Source of the DNA: Streptomyces aculeolatus
Lineage (GTDB): Bacteria > Actinomycetota > Actinomycetes > Streptomycetales > Streptomycetaceae
Length of the DNA stretch: 64,000 nt
NCBI RefSeq assembly: GCF_020400605.1
Contig: NZ_JAINRD010000025.1
Location: 1-64,000 of the forward strand
Direction: 5' to 3'
Shown here: piece after piece, positions 15,013 to 23,680 of the stretch
Layout: the number at the start of each line of letters is the position of its first letter
How positions within the stretch are numbered: the stretch's first letter is position 1
The notes under the pieces: generated by a model
Seen by the model: only the letters and a program-made list of their open reading frames with translations
Database searches by the model: none
What the model was told of the DNA's origin: nothing
Made by a program: the position numbers and the translations under genes

Positions 15013-15653
15013 TGACCGCCCGTACCCGCCCCGTGCCGGCGCCGGGGCCCGCGCGCGCACCCGCGCCCGCCGCCGCACCCGCCGCCGCACCCGCCGCCGC
15101 GCTCACGCCCGCGCTCGCCGCCGGCTGCGTGCTGCTGCCGCAGCTCGGCGCGGCGCTGCCCGCCGGGGTGCTGCGCGCCCAGGGCTGCCTGTGGCTCTTC
15201 GCCGTGGCGGCCGTCGGCGGCTGGCTGGTCGCGGGGCGGCAGCGGCGTACCGGCACGGGCGGCCTCGCCGCCGTCGTCGCCGCGCAGCTCGCGCTCGACC
15301 TGCTGTGCGTGCTCTCCGCCCCCGGCCTCGGCGGCCCGGGGCACCCGCCGTGGGGACTGCTCGCGGCGCAGGCCGTCGCGCTGCTGATCTCCGCCCGCCT
15401 GCTCGGCGCCGCCGACGCGCTGCTCGCGCGCGGGCGGACGCTGGTCGCCGAGGTGCGCGCGCACGTCCTCGCGCACCGGCTCGTACGGGCCGCGCACCCC
15501 GCGTACGCGCCGCCCCGCCCGCCTCTGCCCGCCGCCGGGGCGCCGGTGCGCCGGCACCGCGGCCCGGCCCGGCTGCGGCTGCGCGCGCCCCCGGCGTACA
15601 GCCTGCTCCCCGCCCGGCCGCCGGGTCCGGGCCGCTTCGCCCCCGCCTCCTGA
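15012..15653 (+). CDS. Hypothetical membrane protein
   Basis: 213 residues. A Pro/Ala-rich amino end (AP repeats, residues 7-30) is followed by four hydrophobic segments (about 31-55, 60-75, 85-100, 118-135) and a Pro/Arg-rich cytoplasmic tail. No known family is recognised. The four-helix layout resembles the amino part of M56-type membrane proteins but lacks HExxH. It is divergent from blaI, which suggests shared control, and the ORF has clear Streptomyces third-position G+C bias. Confidence 0.6.
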   Translation: MTARTRPVPAPGPARAPAPAAAPAAAPAAALTPALAAGCVLLPQLGAALPAGVLRAQGCLWLFAVAAVGGWLVAGRQRRTGTGGLAAVVAAQLALDLLCVLSAPGLGGPGHPPWGLLAAQAVALLISARLLGAADALLARGRTLVAEVRAHVLAHRLVRAAHPAYAPPRPPLPAAGAPVRRHRGPARLRLRAPPAYSLLPARPPGPGRFAPAS

Positions 15654-15724
15654 CGGACGCGGACGGGGACGCGGCGCCGGCCGGCGCCGTCCCGCCGTCC
15701 GCCCGCACCCGTCGTGAGGAACCC

Positions 15725-16411
15725 ATGCCCGAGAAGCCCGCCACCCAGAGCCGCAACAAGAAGAAGCATCTCTACGCCACCGTCGTCATCTCCGCGGTCT
15801 TCCTCGCGGTGTTCGCCCTCGCCGCCGCCTTCCTGCCCGGCGACGACTCCCCCACCGACGCCGCCCCGGCCGCCGACCCCCGCGTCGTACGCGCCGACAG
15901 CCACCGCCTGACCTCGCCCGCCGACAGCGAGCTGACCCTCGTGGAGTTCCTCGACTTCGAGTGCGAGGCGTGCGGCGCGTACTACCCGGCCGTCGAGAAG
16001 CTCCGCGAGCGCTACGGCGACCGCGTCACCTTCGTCGCCCGCTACTTCCCCATGCCTGGCCACCGCAACGGCGAACTCGCCGCCCGCACCGCGGAGGCCG
16101 CCGCCCGCCAGGACAAGTTCGACGAGATGTACCGCAAGCTCTTCGACACCCAGGCCGAGTGGGGCGAGGCCGGGGAGTCCGAGGAGGACGTCTTCCGCGG
16201 CTTCGCCCGCGAACTGGGCCTGGACATGGCCCGCTTCGACCGCGACCTGGCGGACCCGCGCACGGCGAAGCGCGTACAGGCGGACCAGCGCGACGGCCTC
16301 GCCCTCGACGTCCAGGGCACCCCGACGTTCTTCCTCGGCGGCGAGAAGATCTCCAACCCGCAGACGTACGAGGACTTCGCCGCCGCCCTCGACGAAGCCC
16401 TCGCCCGCTGA
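15725..16411 (+). CDS. Membrane-anchored DsbA-like thiol oxidoreductase
   Basis: 228 residues. A single amino-terminal membrane anchor (about 20-40, TVVISAVFLAVFALAAAFLP) precedes a DsbA/thioredoxin-fold domain. The redox pair is Cys80-Cys83 in DFECEACGAYYP. The cis-proline loop is VQGTPTFFLGGEKI, followed by a final helix (YEDFAAALDEAL). It resembles the BdbD/DsbA family that forms disulfides in secreted proteins. TGAGGAA sits just before the ATG at 15725. It converges on the DUF305/DUF3105 pair across a strong hairpin. Confidence 0.88.
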   Translation: MPEKPATQSRNKKKHLYATVVISAVFLAVFALAAAFLPGDDSPTDAAPAADPRVVRADSHRLTSPADSELTLVEFLDFECEACGAYYPAVEKLRERYGDRVTFVARYFPMPGHRNGELAARTAEAAARQDKFDEMYRKLFDTQAEWGEAGESEEDVFRGFARELGLDMARFDRDLADPRTAKRVQADQRDGLALDVQGTPTFFLGGEKISNPQTYEDFAAALDEALAR

Positions 16412-16433
16412 CGTACTCCCGACCGGGACCGGA

Positions 16434-16475
16434 CCGGCCGGGCCGACCGGGACCGACCGGGGCGGCCCGGGCCGG
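16434..16475. terminator. Bidirectional hairpin between convergent genes
   Basis: CCGGCCGGGCCG (16434-16445) pairs with CGGCCCGGGCCGG (16463-16475) with one bulge, leaving a 17-nt loop. It sits in the 64-bp gap between the dsbA-like stop and the DUF305 stop, so it probably ends both transcripts. Confidence 0.55.
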
Positions 16476-17126
16476 CTACGGCTTCACGATCCCGCCGCGC
16501 TCCTCCAGCATGTCCCGCATCAGCTTGATCTCCGACTGCTGCCCGCGCAGCGTGGTCCCCGCCAGCCGCCGCACCACCCGCGTCTCCACGACGGGCTCCG
16601 CCATCTGCGACATCTGCACGCCGCCCCGGTGGTGCGCCGTCATCAGCCGGAGGTACAGCACCTCGGCCTCCTCGCCCTCGGCCGCGCCCAACCGGCGGAT
16701 CTGGGTGTCGGTGGCCATGCCGGGCATCAGCGCGCCGTCGCGGGCCTCGAAGGGCATCTCGTGGCCCATCCAGGCCATCGGCGGCCCGCCGGACGACGCC
16801 GGCAGCTCCCACTGGTCCAGCCAGCCGAGGAGCATGCCGCGCTGGTTGGCCTGGGTGTTGACGATGTCGTACGCGAGCCTGCGCACGTCCTCGTCGTCGG
16901 TGCGGTCGCGCACGATGAGGGACATCTCCACCGCCTGCTGGTGGTGGACGACCATGTCGCGGGCGAACCCGGCGTCCGCGGAGGCGGTGTCCGGGACGGC
17001 GGGGCCGTCGTCGCCGTCCGCGCCGGTGGCGAGGACGGCGAGGAACGTACCGCAGACGAGGACGGCCGCGGCCAGCGCCGCCAGCGGCCACCGCAGGGCG
17101 CGCCAGGGGACGGCGGCCACGGTCAC
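16476..17126 (-). CDS. DUF305 family exported protein
   Basis: 216 residues. A signal/anchor segment (about 11-34, LRWPLAALAAAVLVCGTFLA) precedes a four-helix DUF305 domain. It carries the family motifs DMVVHHQQAVEMS and LMTAHHRGGVQMSQM, which are His/Met-rich and typical of ferritin-like, copper-associated exported proteins. The GTG at 17126 overlaps the DUF3105 stop (GTGA) and is preferred to an upstream ATG inside that gene. The biochemical role of DUF305 is unproven, though metal binding is plausible from His/Met content. Confidence 0.88.
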   Translation of the reverse strand: MTVAAVPWRALRWPLAALAAAVLVCGTFLAVLATGADGDDGPAVPDTASADAGFARDMVVHHQQAVEMSLIVRDRTDDEDVRRLAYDIVNTQANQRGMLLGWLDQWELPASSGGPPMAWMGHEMPFEARDGALMPGMATDTQIRRLGAAEGEEAEVLYLRLMTAHHRGGVQMSQMAEPVVETRVVRRLAGTTLRGQQSEIKLMRDMLEERGGIVKP

Positions 17127-17752
17127 GCCGGCTTCCCGCCGGTGCACGCGGCGCCCTGCTCGGGGGTCTGCGGGCCCTGGACGTACTTGTCGAAGAACTT
17201 GCCCACCTGCGGGTCGTCCGCCTTCTCGACCGTGAGCTGCTTGCCCCAGGCGGTCAGCGTGATCGTGCCGGTCTGCTCGGCGTGCGGGCTCATCAGCGAG
17301 TACGGGGTCTCACCGACGCGCTTGGCGAGCTTCTCGATGTCCGCCTCCTTCGCCCCGTCGCCGTACGTGACCCACACGGCGCCGTGCTCCAGGGAGTGCA
17401 CGGCGTTCTCGTCGCGTATCGGCTCGTCGTAGACGTCGCCGTTGCAGTTCTGCCAGGCGCCGTCGTGGTCGCCGCCGGCGGGGGGAGTCATCTTGTAGTC
17501 GACGTCCTCGGTGACGTGGTTCTGGTCGAGGTCGTCCCAGCTCTGCTCGCCCTTCAGCGGCGCCGCGGCGGCCTTCTCGTCCTCCTGGGCGCTGTCGACG
17601 ATGAAGTAGCCGCCGACGGCCGTGGCGATCACGACGACGGCGGCGGCGAGGTAGGTGAGCTGCTTGCTGCGGCGCTCGCGGGCGGCTTCCTTGCGCCGCA
17701 GCTCCTCGGCGCGGGCGCGGCGGGCGGCGGCTTTGGACTTGGCGGAACCCAT
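17123..17752 (-). CDS. DUF3105 family membrane protein
   Basis: 209 residues. A basic cytoplasmic amino end (KSKAAARRARAEELRRKEAA) is followed by one membrane segment (about 35-52) and an extracytoplasmic DUF3105 domain containing the hallmark VHSLEHGAVWVTYGDG. Two cysteines (QNCNGDV and AACTGGKPA) may form a disulfide. DUF3105 and DUF305 proteins are often neighbours in actinobacteria, and here they overlap by 4 nt, so they are made together. Function is unknown. Confidence 0.9.
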   Translation of the reverse strand: MGSAKSKAAARRARAEELRRKEAARERRSKQLTYLAAAVVVIATAVGGYFIVDSAQEDEKAAAAPLKGEQSWDDLDQNHVTEDVDYKMTPPAGGDHDGAWQNCNGDVYDEPIRDENAVHSLEHGAVWVTYGDGAKEADIEKLAKRVGETPYSLMSPHAEQTGTITLTAWGKQLTVEKADDPQVGKFFDKYVQGPQTPEQGAACTGGKPA

Positions 17753-17903
17753 GGTGCGGACCCTTCTCCCCGGGCCGCTCGCGGACACGGAGGTACGCGG
17801 CCGGGCGGCGGGGCGTGTTCGTCGGAGTGGACGGAGTACGTGATCCGCGCACGCACCGGCGCCGCGGGGCGGCGGGAGGTTCAGGGGTGCGCGGGGGGCC
17901 GTC

Positions 17904-18467
17904 CTAGGTCCGCTGGACCTGGAGTTCGTGGAGGTCGGGGGTGCCGCGGGCGCCGGGTGGGGACGCGGTGACACCGGCCTCCGCCGGGGCACCCGTACCC
18001 GCGGCGAACGGCGGGCCCGCACCGGGCGGCGGGCAGGGCCCGGGCCCGGAGGACAGGGGCGTGGCGGGGGCGCGCTCGGACGCGGCGGGGCAGTCCTCTG
18101 CGGGGGTGCCGGGGGTGTGGGCCTCGGCGCAGGAGACGGGGCGGGGAGCGACGGCGGGGGCGCCGTTCCCCGCGGGGGCGTACGCCTGGCTGCCCGCAGG
18201 CGGGCCGTCGGCCGGGAGTCCGTCGGCCCGGGGGGCGTCGGACCGGGAGGCGTCCGGCCCCGGCCCGTCGGGCCGTAGCACCGCCTCCAGGACGTCGCTC
18301 TGCGGGGCGTTCGCCCGCAGGACGAGGCCGTGGCCCGCGGCGCCGCCGGACCTGCCGGCGTCGGCGCAGGCCGCCGCACCGGCGAGGAGGCCGACGAGGA
18401 CGAGGACGCAGCCGAGCAGGCGGAGGCGGCGCTGCGCGGCGTCCGGAACCCTGCGTGGCCTGGTCAT
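17904..18467 (-). CDS. Putative lipoprotein / Pro-Ala-rich secreted protein
   Basis: 187 residues. A lipoprotein-like signal (RLRLLGCVLVLVGLLAGAAAC) has its Cys at about residue 34, although AAAC is a weak lipobox. It is followed by a low-complexity Pro/Ala/Gly mature part with four more cysteines. No domain is recognised. The ATG at 18467 lies 8 nt after a TACGAT -10 box, so the mRNA is probably leaderless. A further upstream ATG (18512) would precede that box. Confidence 0.55.
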   Translation of the reverse strand: MTRPRRVPDAAQRRLRLLGCVLVLVGLLAGAAACADAGRSGGAAGHGLVLRANAPQSDVLEAVLRPDGPGPDASRSDAPRADGLPADGPPAGSQAYAPAGNGAPAVAPRPVSCAEAHTPGTPAEDCPAASERAPATPLSSGPGPCPPPGAGPPFAAGTGAPAEAGVTASPPGARGTPDLHELQVQRT

Positions 18468-18475
18468 CGCCGCGC

Positions 18476-18481
18476 ATCGTA
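18476..18481 (-). promoter_or_regulatory. Leaderless -10 box (TACGAT)
   Basis: On the minus strand TACGAT is 8 nt before the ATG at 18467. The rest of the 295-bp divergent gap (18468-18762) shows only the ribosome site of the transporter gene; I see nothing else in it. Confidence 0.45.
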
Positions 18482-18762
18482 GCCCGAGCAGGAGCGCGGC
18501 AACACCGCGCACCGTGCCGGGCCGCCCGGCGTCGGCAACCCTTGCCCGCCGCCCGGAGCCCCCTGCCGCCGCCCGTCGGCGGTCGGACGAGCGACACCGG
18601 TCGCATCGGCCCGCTACGGGGGCCCGCGGCAGGAGCCCTGCCCGCCTCCGCTGCTCCGAGGGCTGCCCGCACCCCCGGCGTGAGCTGGTCGGCGTCTACG
18701 GTCGGGGGGAGAAAAAGGTGCCGGTCGACCGGCCCGTTCCGTACCGTCCGCAGGAGCACCGC

Positions 18763-19749
18763 GTGCCGCAGCCGCCCGGTTTCGTCGCCGCCATGGAGCG
18801 GCACCAGGTCGCCGTCTACCTCGGCGCCCTCGCCGCCGGCGGGCTCCTCGGGTGGGCCGCGCCCGGGGCAGGGCCCGGGCTGGAGCACGCCATCAACCCC
18901 GTCCTCGCCACGCTGCTCTACGTGACGTTCCTCCAGGTGCCCGCCGCGCAGCTGCTCCGGTCCCTGCGCGCCGGGCGGTTCCTCGCCGCCGCGCTGGTCG
19001 TCAACTTCGCCGTCGTCCCGCTGGTCGTCGCGGCGATGTTCGCGTTCCTCCCCGGTGAACAGGCCGTCCGCATGGGCGTCCTGCTCGTCCTCCTCACCCC
19101 CTGCATCGACTACGTGATCGTCTTCAGCGGCCTCGCCGGCGGCAGCAGCCGCCAACTCCTGGCCGCCACCCCGCTCCTGCTCCTCGCGCAGATGGTCCTG
19201 CTCCCCGGCTACCTGTACCTCTTCATGGGCTCCGACCTCGCCGACATCGTCGAGGCCGGGCCCTTCGTCGAGGCGTTCGCCGTGCTCATCGCCCTCCCCC
19301 TCACCCTTGCCTGGCTCACCCAGGCGTGGGCCGCCCGCCGCCCCGCCGGGCGGAGGACCGCCGACGCCGCGGGCACCGCGATGGTGCCGCTGATGGCCGC
19401 GACGCTCGCGACCGTCGTCGCCTCCCAGGTCCCGAAGGTCGACGACAGCGTCGGCGACGTGGCCCGCGTGGTGCCGTTCTACGTCCTCTTCCTCGCCGCG
19501 ATGGCCTTCGCCGGCCTCGGCGTCGCCCGGCTGTTCCGGCTCGACGTCCCGGCGAGCCGCGCGATCGTCTTCACCGGCGCGACCCGCAACTCCCTCGTCG
19601 TCCTCCCCCTGGCCCTCGCGCTGCCCGACCGGCTCGCCGCCGCCGCGGTGGTGGTCGTCGCCCAGACCCTGGTCGAGGTCGTCGGCATGGTGGTGTACGT
19701 ACGCCTCGTGCCCCGGCTGCTGCCCGACGGCGTACGCGCCGGGGCGTGA
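18763..19749 (+). CDS. Bile acid:sodium symporter / ACR3-superfamily transporter
   Basis: A 328-residue integral membrane protein with about ten hydrophobic segments of the BART/BASS fold. LLTPCIDYVIVFSGLAGGSS and FTGATRNSLVVLPLALALP match the two conserved crossover regions of the arsenite/bile-acid transporter superfamily. The C-P-I-D motif after TP resembles ACR3-like members, but no arsenic genes (arsR, arsC) are nearby, so the substrate is left open. The GTG at 18763 has a clean AGGAG 6 nt upstream and is preferred to the internal ATG. Confidence 0.8.
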   Translation: MPQPPGFVAAMERHQVAVYLGALAAGGLLGWAAPGAGPGLEHAINPVLATLLYVTFLQVPAAQLLRSLRAGRFLAAALVVNFAVVPLVVAAMFAFLPGEQAVRMGVLLVLLTPCIDYVIVFSGLAGGSSRQLLAATPLLLLAQMVLLPGYLYLFMGSDLADIVEAGPFVEAFAVLIALPLTLAWLTQAWAARRPAGRRTADAAGTAMVPLMAATLATVVASQVPKVDDSVGDVARVVPFYVLFLAAMAFAGLGVARLFRLDVPASRAIVFTGATRNSLVVLPLALALPDRLAAAAVVVVAQTLVEVVGMVVYVRLVPRLLPDGVRAGA

Positions 19750-19851
19750 CCGAGACGTGACCCGCGGCGCCCAACCCGCCTGAACTCGCCTGTTCTGCCC
19801 CGCATTTCGGGGAGGTAGGTTGGAAGCAGTCCCCCGAGGGAGGCTGACGCG

Positions 19852-20289
19852 ATGCCGTGGATCGTCTGGCTGCTCGCCGCCGCGGCGCTCGGCGCCGCCG
19901 AATTCTTCACGATGACACTGGTCTTCGGCCTGCTGGCCGGCGCCGCGATGGTCGCCGCCGTGGTGGCCGGGGTGGGCGTCGGCGCGCTGGGGCAGTTCGC
20001 GGCACTCGGGGCGGCGGCGGCCGCGGGGCTCGTCGTCGTACGGCCCGTGGCGCTGAAGCACATGCGGCAGACCCCGCTGACCCGCGACGGCAGCGACGCG
20101 CTGCTCGGCGCGCGGGCGGAGGTCGTGCAGGAGGTCACCGCGACCCGCGGGCTGATCAAGCTCTCCGGCGAGGAGTGGTCCGCCCGCGCCCTCGACGAGA
20201 CCGCGGTGATCCCGGTGGGGGCGCTGGTGGAGGTCATGGAGATCGAAGGCGCGACCGCCGTCGTCTACCCCCGCGAGCTCCTCCCCTGA
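19852..20289 (+). CDS. NfeD family membrane protein
   Basis: 145 residues. Two or three amino-terminal membrane segments (4-22, 24-43, 45-66) are followed by a soluble OB-fold domain (about 85-142, GARAEVVQEVTATRGLIKLS ... AVVYPREL). NfeD proteins partner SPFH/stomatin proteins in membrane microdomains, and exactly such a gene follows. GAGGGAGG precedes the ATG. Confidence 0.9.
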   Translation: MPWIVWLLAAAALGAAEFFTMTLVFGLLAGAAMVAAVVAGVGVGALGQFAALGAAAAAGLVVVRPVALKHMRQTPLTRDGSDALLGARAEVVQEVTATRGLIKLSGEEWSARALDETAVIPVGALVEVMEIEGATAVVYPRELLP

Positions 20290-20364
20290 ACCGCACCGAA
20301 CAGCGCTGAACCGCTCCACCGCAGAACCGTCGCAGAACCGCCGAACCGCAGCATCGCCGAACCG
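20288..20364. repeat. Iterated GAACCG motif between nfeD and the SPFH gene
   Basis: GAACCG occurs six times in 77 bp (starting at 20288, 20308, 20324, 20335, 20343 and 20359), filling the space between the two genes. It could be simple-sequence expansion, a leader or a protein-binding array. No hairpin or promoter is clear in it. Confidence 0.5.
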
Positions 20365-20390
20365 CAGCACGCACAGCCAACGGAGGAAGT

Positions 20391-21542
20391 GTGGACCCGG
20401 TCGTCATTCCGATTCTCCTGGCGGCGCTGGTCGTCGTCTTTCTCGTGTCGAGCAGCGTGCGGGTCGTCCCGCAGGCGCGCCGCTACAACATCGAGCGCTT
20501 CGGCCGCTACCGCCGTACGCTCCAGCCCGGCCTGAACTTCGTCCTGCCGGTGGCGGACCGCGTCAACACCAAGCTGGACGTCCGCGAGCAGGTGTACTCG
20601 TCCGACCCCCGGCCGGTGATCACCGAGGACAACCTCGTCGTCAACATCGACACGGTGCTCTACTACCAGATCACCGATCCGCGGAAGGCCGCGTACGAGG
20701 TCTCCGACTACCTCCAGGCCATCGACCAGCTCACCGTCACCACCCTGCGCAACGTCATCGGCGGCATGGATCTGGAGGAGACCCTCACCTCCCGCGAGGA
20801 GATCAACGCCCGGCTGCGCTCCGTCCTCGACGACGCCACCGGCAAGTGGGGCATCCGCGTCAACCGCGTCGAGATCAAGGCCATCGACCCGCCGCACAGC
20901 ATCAAGGAGGCGATGGAGAAGCAGATGCGCGCCGAGCGCGACAAGCGCGCGGCGATCCTGCACGCCGAGGGCGAGCGGCAGGCGAAGATCCTGACCGCCG
21001 AGGGCACGAAGCAGAAGGACATCCTGGAGGCGCAGGGCGCGCAGCAGGCCATGATCCTGCGGGCGGACGGCGAGGCGCAGGCCGTGGAGCGCGTCTTCCA
21101 GGCCGTCCACCGCAACAACGCCGACCCGAAGATCCTGGCGTACAAGTACCTGGAGACGCTGCCGCACCTGGCGAAGAGCGACAACAACACGTTCTGGGTG
21201 ATCCCGGGCGAGCTGACCGAGGCGGTACGCACCGTCACCACCGCCTTCGGCGACAAGTCGGCGCCGGGCCTGCCGCAGGCCGCGCAGGCGAACGAGGCGG
21301 CGACGGCGGCGACCGCTTCGACGGCTTCGCCGGCCGGGGCGCAGGACCCGGAGGCGGGCAAGGGCGCGACCCCGGAGCTGGAGGCGGCGCCGAAGCCGGC
21401 GCTCGACGCGGTCGCGGCGGCCGTGGCGGCGGCGAAGGTGGCGGACGCGGCGGTGAGCGAGGCCAAGGCGGAGGCGGAGGCGGCGAGTTCGCCGCAGGCG
21501 CCGAAGCCGAACCGGAAGAAGGCGGCGGACGCGGACGAGTAG
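20391..21542 (+). CDS. SPFH/band-7 (stomatin/prohibitin-like) protein
   Basis: 383 residues. An amino-terminal membrane anchor (4-22) is followed by the SPFH domain (about 25-200: VVPQARRYNIERFGRYRRTL, then ITEDNLVVNIDTVLYYQITD). A long charged coiled coil follows (AMEKQMRAERDKRAAILHAE), and the tail from about 285 is Ala/Glu/Lys-rich and low-complexity. It forms oligomeric scaffolds that organise membrane domains and proteases, working with NfeD. The start is GTG at 20391 after GGAGGAAG. The extended Ala-rich tail is longer than in most homologues. Confidence 0.92.
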   Translation: MDPVVIPILLAALVVVFLVSSSVRVVPQARRYNIERFGRYRRTLQPGLNFVLPVADRVNTKLDVREQVYSSDPRPVITEDNLVVNIDTVLYYQITDPRKAAYEVSDYLQAIDQLTVTTLRNVIGGMDLEETLTSREEINARLRSVLDDATGKWGIRVNRVEIKAIDPPHSIKEAMEKQMRAERDKRAAILHAEGERQAKILTAEGTKQKDILEAQGAQQAMILRADGEAQAVERVFQAVHRNNADPKILAYKYLETLPHLAKSDNNTFWVIPGELTEAVRTVTTAFGDKSAPGLPQAAQANEAATAATASTASPAGAQDPEAGKGATPELEAAPKPALDAVAAAVAAAKVADAAVSEAKAEAEAASSPQAPKPNRKKAADADE

Positions 21543-21572
21543 GCGAGCCGTGTTCCGGCCGCGCCGCCGGGT

Positions 21573-22799
21573 TCAGGCCGGGTACGCGCGGGTCTGGGTC
21601 GCCTTGACGGCCGCCCAGACCGTGGCGCCCGGGTGCAGGTCGAGCTCGGCGGCGGAGGTGGTGGTCAGGTCGGCGGCCAGGGGGAGTTCGCCGCTGAGTT
21701 CCGCGCGGATCCGGTCCGCGTGCGTTTCGAGGCCGGCGACCGCGCAGCGCCAGAGGTTGCGGGCGCTGGAGCCGGTGGGCCGGTCCCGGTGCAGGGTCAC
21801 GGCGCTGGGCGGGAAGGCGACGAAGACCGGCCCGGTGAGGTCGTCGGCGGTGGTGATCGCCGGTCCGCCGTCGAGGTCGACGGTGTGCCCGCGGGCCCGC
21901 CCCCGGTAGAGGTTGAGGCCCACGAGGTGGGCGATGTAGTCGGTACGCGGGTGGCGGGCGATGTCCGTGGGCACGCCCTCCTGCACGACGCGGCCGTCCT
22001 CGATGACCACGAGCCGGTCGGCCAGCACCATCGCGTCCAGCGGGTCGTGGGTGACGAGCACCGCGACGGCCTCGAAGTCCGCGAGGTGGCGGCGGAGCTG
22101 GGCGCGGACGTCGAGGCGGGTACGGGCGTCGAGGGCGGCCAGCGGTTCGTCGAGGAGCAGCAGCCGGGGGCGGGTGGCCAGGGCGCGGGCGAGGGCGACG
22201 CGCTGGGCCTGGCCGCCGGAGAGCCGGCGGGGCTTGGCGGCCGCGTACTCCGCGAGGTCCATCCGCGCCAGCCAGCCGGCGGCCTCGGCGCGGGCCTCGG
22301 TCTTGGAGGCGCCGTGGCAGCGAGGGCCGAAGGCGACGTTGTCCAGCGCGCTGAGGTGCGGGAAGAGCAGGTAGTCCTGGAAGACGACGCCGACCGGACG
22401 GTCCTCCGGGGGCGTACGGTCCAACTCCGCGGCGTCGAGGCGCAGATGCCCGTCGGTGAGCGGGACGAGCCCGGCGAGGGCACGCAAGGCGGTGGTCTTG
22501 CCGGCGCCGTTGGGGCCCAGGAGGGCGACGACGTCGCCGGGGCGGGCGGTGAGCGCCACGTCGAGCCGGAAGGCGCCGCGCTCGACGACGAGCCGGGCGT
22601 CGAGCCCGTCGCCGCCGCGCACGGGATCCTTCCCCCGCACCGGAACTCCGCCGTGGGCCGCGCCCCCTCCGCGCACGGGATCTCCGCCCCGTACCGGATC
22701 TCCTGCGCGCACCCGATCTGCGCCCCGTACCGGGTCTCCCCCGCGTACCCGGTCTCCGCCGCGTGCCACGTCTCCTCCGCGTCCCGCATCGTCGCTCAT
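21573..22799 (-). CDS. modC: Molybdate ABC transporter ATP-binding protein with repeat-rich N-terminus
   Basis: 408 residues, ATPase of the molybdate importer. Walker A is GPNGAGKT (about residue 90), the Q-loop is FQDYLLFPHLSALDNVAFG, the signature is RRLSGGQAQRVALARAL, Walker B is LLLLDEP, and the switch is VTHDP. A carboxyl TOBE domain (about 340-408) binds oxyanion. The first about 60 residues are unusual: RGGDPV-like hexapeptides repeat about nine times before the ATPase begins near LDARLVVERG. They could be a genuine extension or a misplaced start, but the ATG at 22799 overlaps the modB stop (ATGA), and no obvious start lies at the domain boundary. Confidence 0.9.
   Translation of the reverse strand: MSDDAGRGGDVARGGDRVRGGDPVRGADRVRAGDPVRGGDPVRGGGAAHGGVPVRGKDPVRGGDGLDARLVVERGAFRLDVALTARPGDVVALLGPNGAGKTTALRALAGLVPLTDGHLRLDAAELDRTPPEDRPVGVVFQDYLLFPHLSALDNVAFGPRCHGASKTEARAEAAGWLARMDLAEYAAAKPRRLSGGQAQRVALARALATRPRLLLLDEPLAALDARTRLDVRAQLRRHLADFEAVAVLVTHDPLDAMVLADRLVVIEDGRVVQEGVPTDIARHPRTDYIAHLVGLNLYRGRARGHTVDLDGGPAITTADDLTGPVFVAFPPSAVTLHRDRPTGSSARNLWRCAVAGLETHADRIRAELSGELPLAADLTTTSAAELDLHPGATVWAAVKATQTRAYPA
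22620..22796 (-). repeat. 18-nt tandem repeat coding for RGGDPV units in modC
   Basis: The 5' end of modC consists of about nine degenerate 18-nt units encoding RGGD-V/RV/PV hexapeptides (for example RGGDRV, RGGDPV, RGADRV, RAGDPV, RGKDPV). Such repeats expand and contract by slippage, so length may differ between strains. Confidence 0.7.
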
Positions 22800-23680
22800 G
22801 CCGAGGTCATCCAGCGGTCCCGCAGCCCCGCCAGCACCGCCACCGACACCGCGAGCAGCACCAGGCTCAGCGCGATCGCCGCCTCCGGGTCGCTCTGCAG
22901 CGCGAGGTAGACGGACAGCGGCATCGTCTGCGTACGCCCCGGGAAGTTGCCCGCGAACGTGATCGTGGCGCCGAACTCGCCCAGCGCCCGCGCCCACGCC
23001 AGCACCGCCCCGGCCGCGATGCCCGGCGCGACGAGCGGCAGGGTGACGCGGCGGAAGGCGGTGAAGCGGGAGGCACCGAGGGTGGCGGCGGCCTCCTCGT
23101 AGCGGGGGTCCGCGGCCCGTAGCGTGCCCTCGACCGCGATGACGAGGAACGGCATCGCCACGAACGCCTCGGCGACCACCACCCCCGCGGTCGTGAACGG
23201 CAGCGTGACCCCGAACCAGTCGTCCAGCCACCGCCCCACGACCCCGTTGCGCCCCAGGGCCATCAGCAGCGCCACGCCGCCGACCACCGGCGGCAGCACC
23301 AACGGCAGCGTCACCAGCGCCCGGACGAGCCCGCGCCCGGGGAACTCCACCCGCGCCAGGAGCCACGCCAGCGGCACCCCGATGACCAGGCTCAGCGCGG
23401 TCGCCGCGGTCGCGCACACGAGGGAGAGCCGCAGCGCCTGCCACACCTCGGCGCTGGTCAGCAGCTCCGGCATGCTGCTCCACGGGGCGCGGAGGAGGAG
23501 GGCGAGGAGCGGCAGGACGAGGAAGGCGAGGCCGAGCAGCGCGGGTACGAGCAGGGGCAGCGGCGCACCGCCGCGGACGCGGGTCCTGTTCCTGGGGCGC
23601 CGGACGGGGGCGGGGCCGCCGGCCAGGACGTCCCGCGGGCCGCCGCTCCCGCTCCCGTCCGCGGCGGAAGGGCGTGTCAC
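22796..23680 (-). CDS. modB: Molybdate ABC transporter permease
   Basis: 294 residues with about five or six membrane segments. The cytoplasmic EAA loop that contacts ModC is EEAAATLGASRFTAFRRVTL, followed by PLVAPGIAAGAVLAWARALGE with the FGATITFAGN motif typical of ModB. A Gly/Arg-rich amino end (about 35 residues) precedes the first helix. The GTG start at 23680 overlaps the modA stop (GTGA). Confidence 0.93.
   Translation of the reverse strand: MTRPSAADGSGSGGPRDVLAGGPAPVRRPRNRTRVRGGAPLPLLVPALLGLAFLVLPLLALLLRAPWSSMPELLTSAEVWQALRLSLVCATAATALSLVIGVPLAWLLARVEFPGRGLVRALVTLPLVLPPVVGGVALLMALGRNGVVGRWLDDWFGVTLPFTTAGVVVAEAFVAMPFLVIAVEGTLRAADPRYEEAAATLGASRFTAFRRVTLPLVAPGIAAGAVLAWARALGEFGATITFAGNFPGRTQTMPLSVYLALQSDPEAAIALSLVLLAVSVAVLAGLRDRWMTSA

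Noticed and set aside
18763..19749. Arsenite efflux pump ACR3
   Set aside because: The fold is shared, but no arsR or arsC lies nearby, so the substrate was left open.
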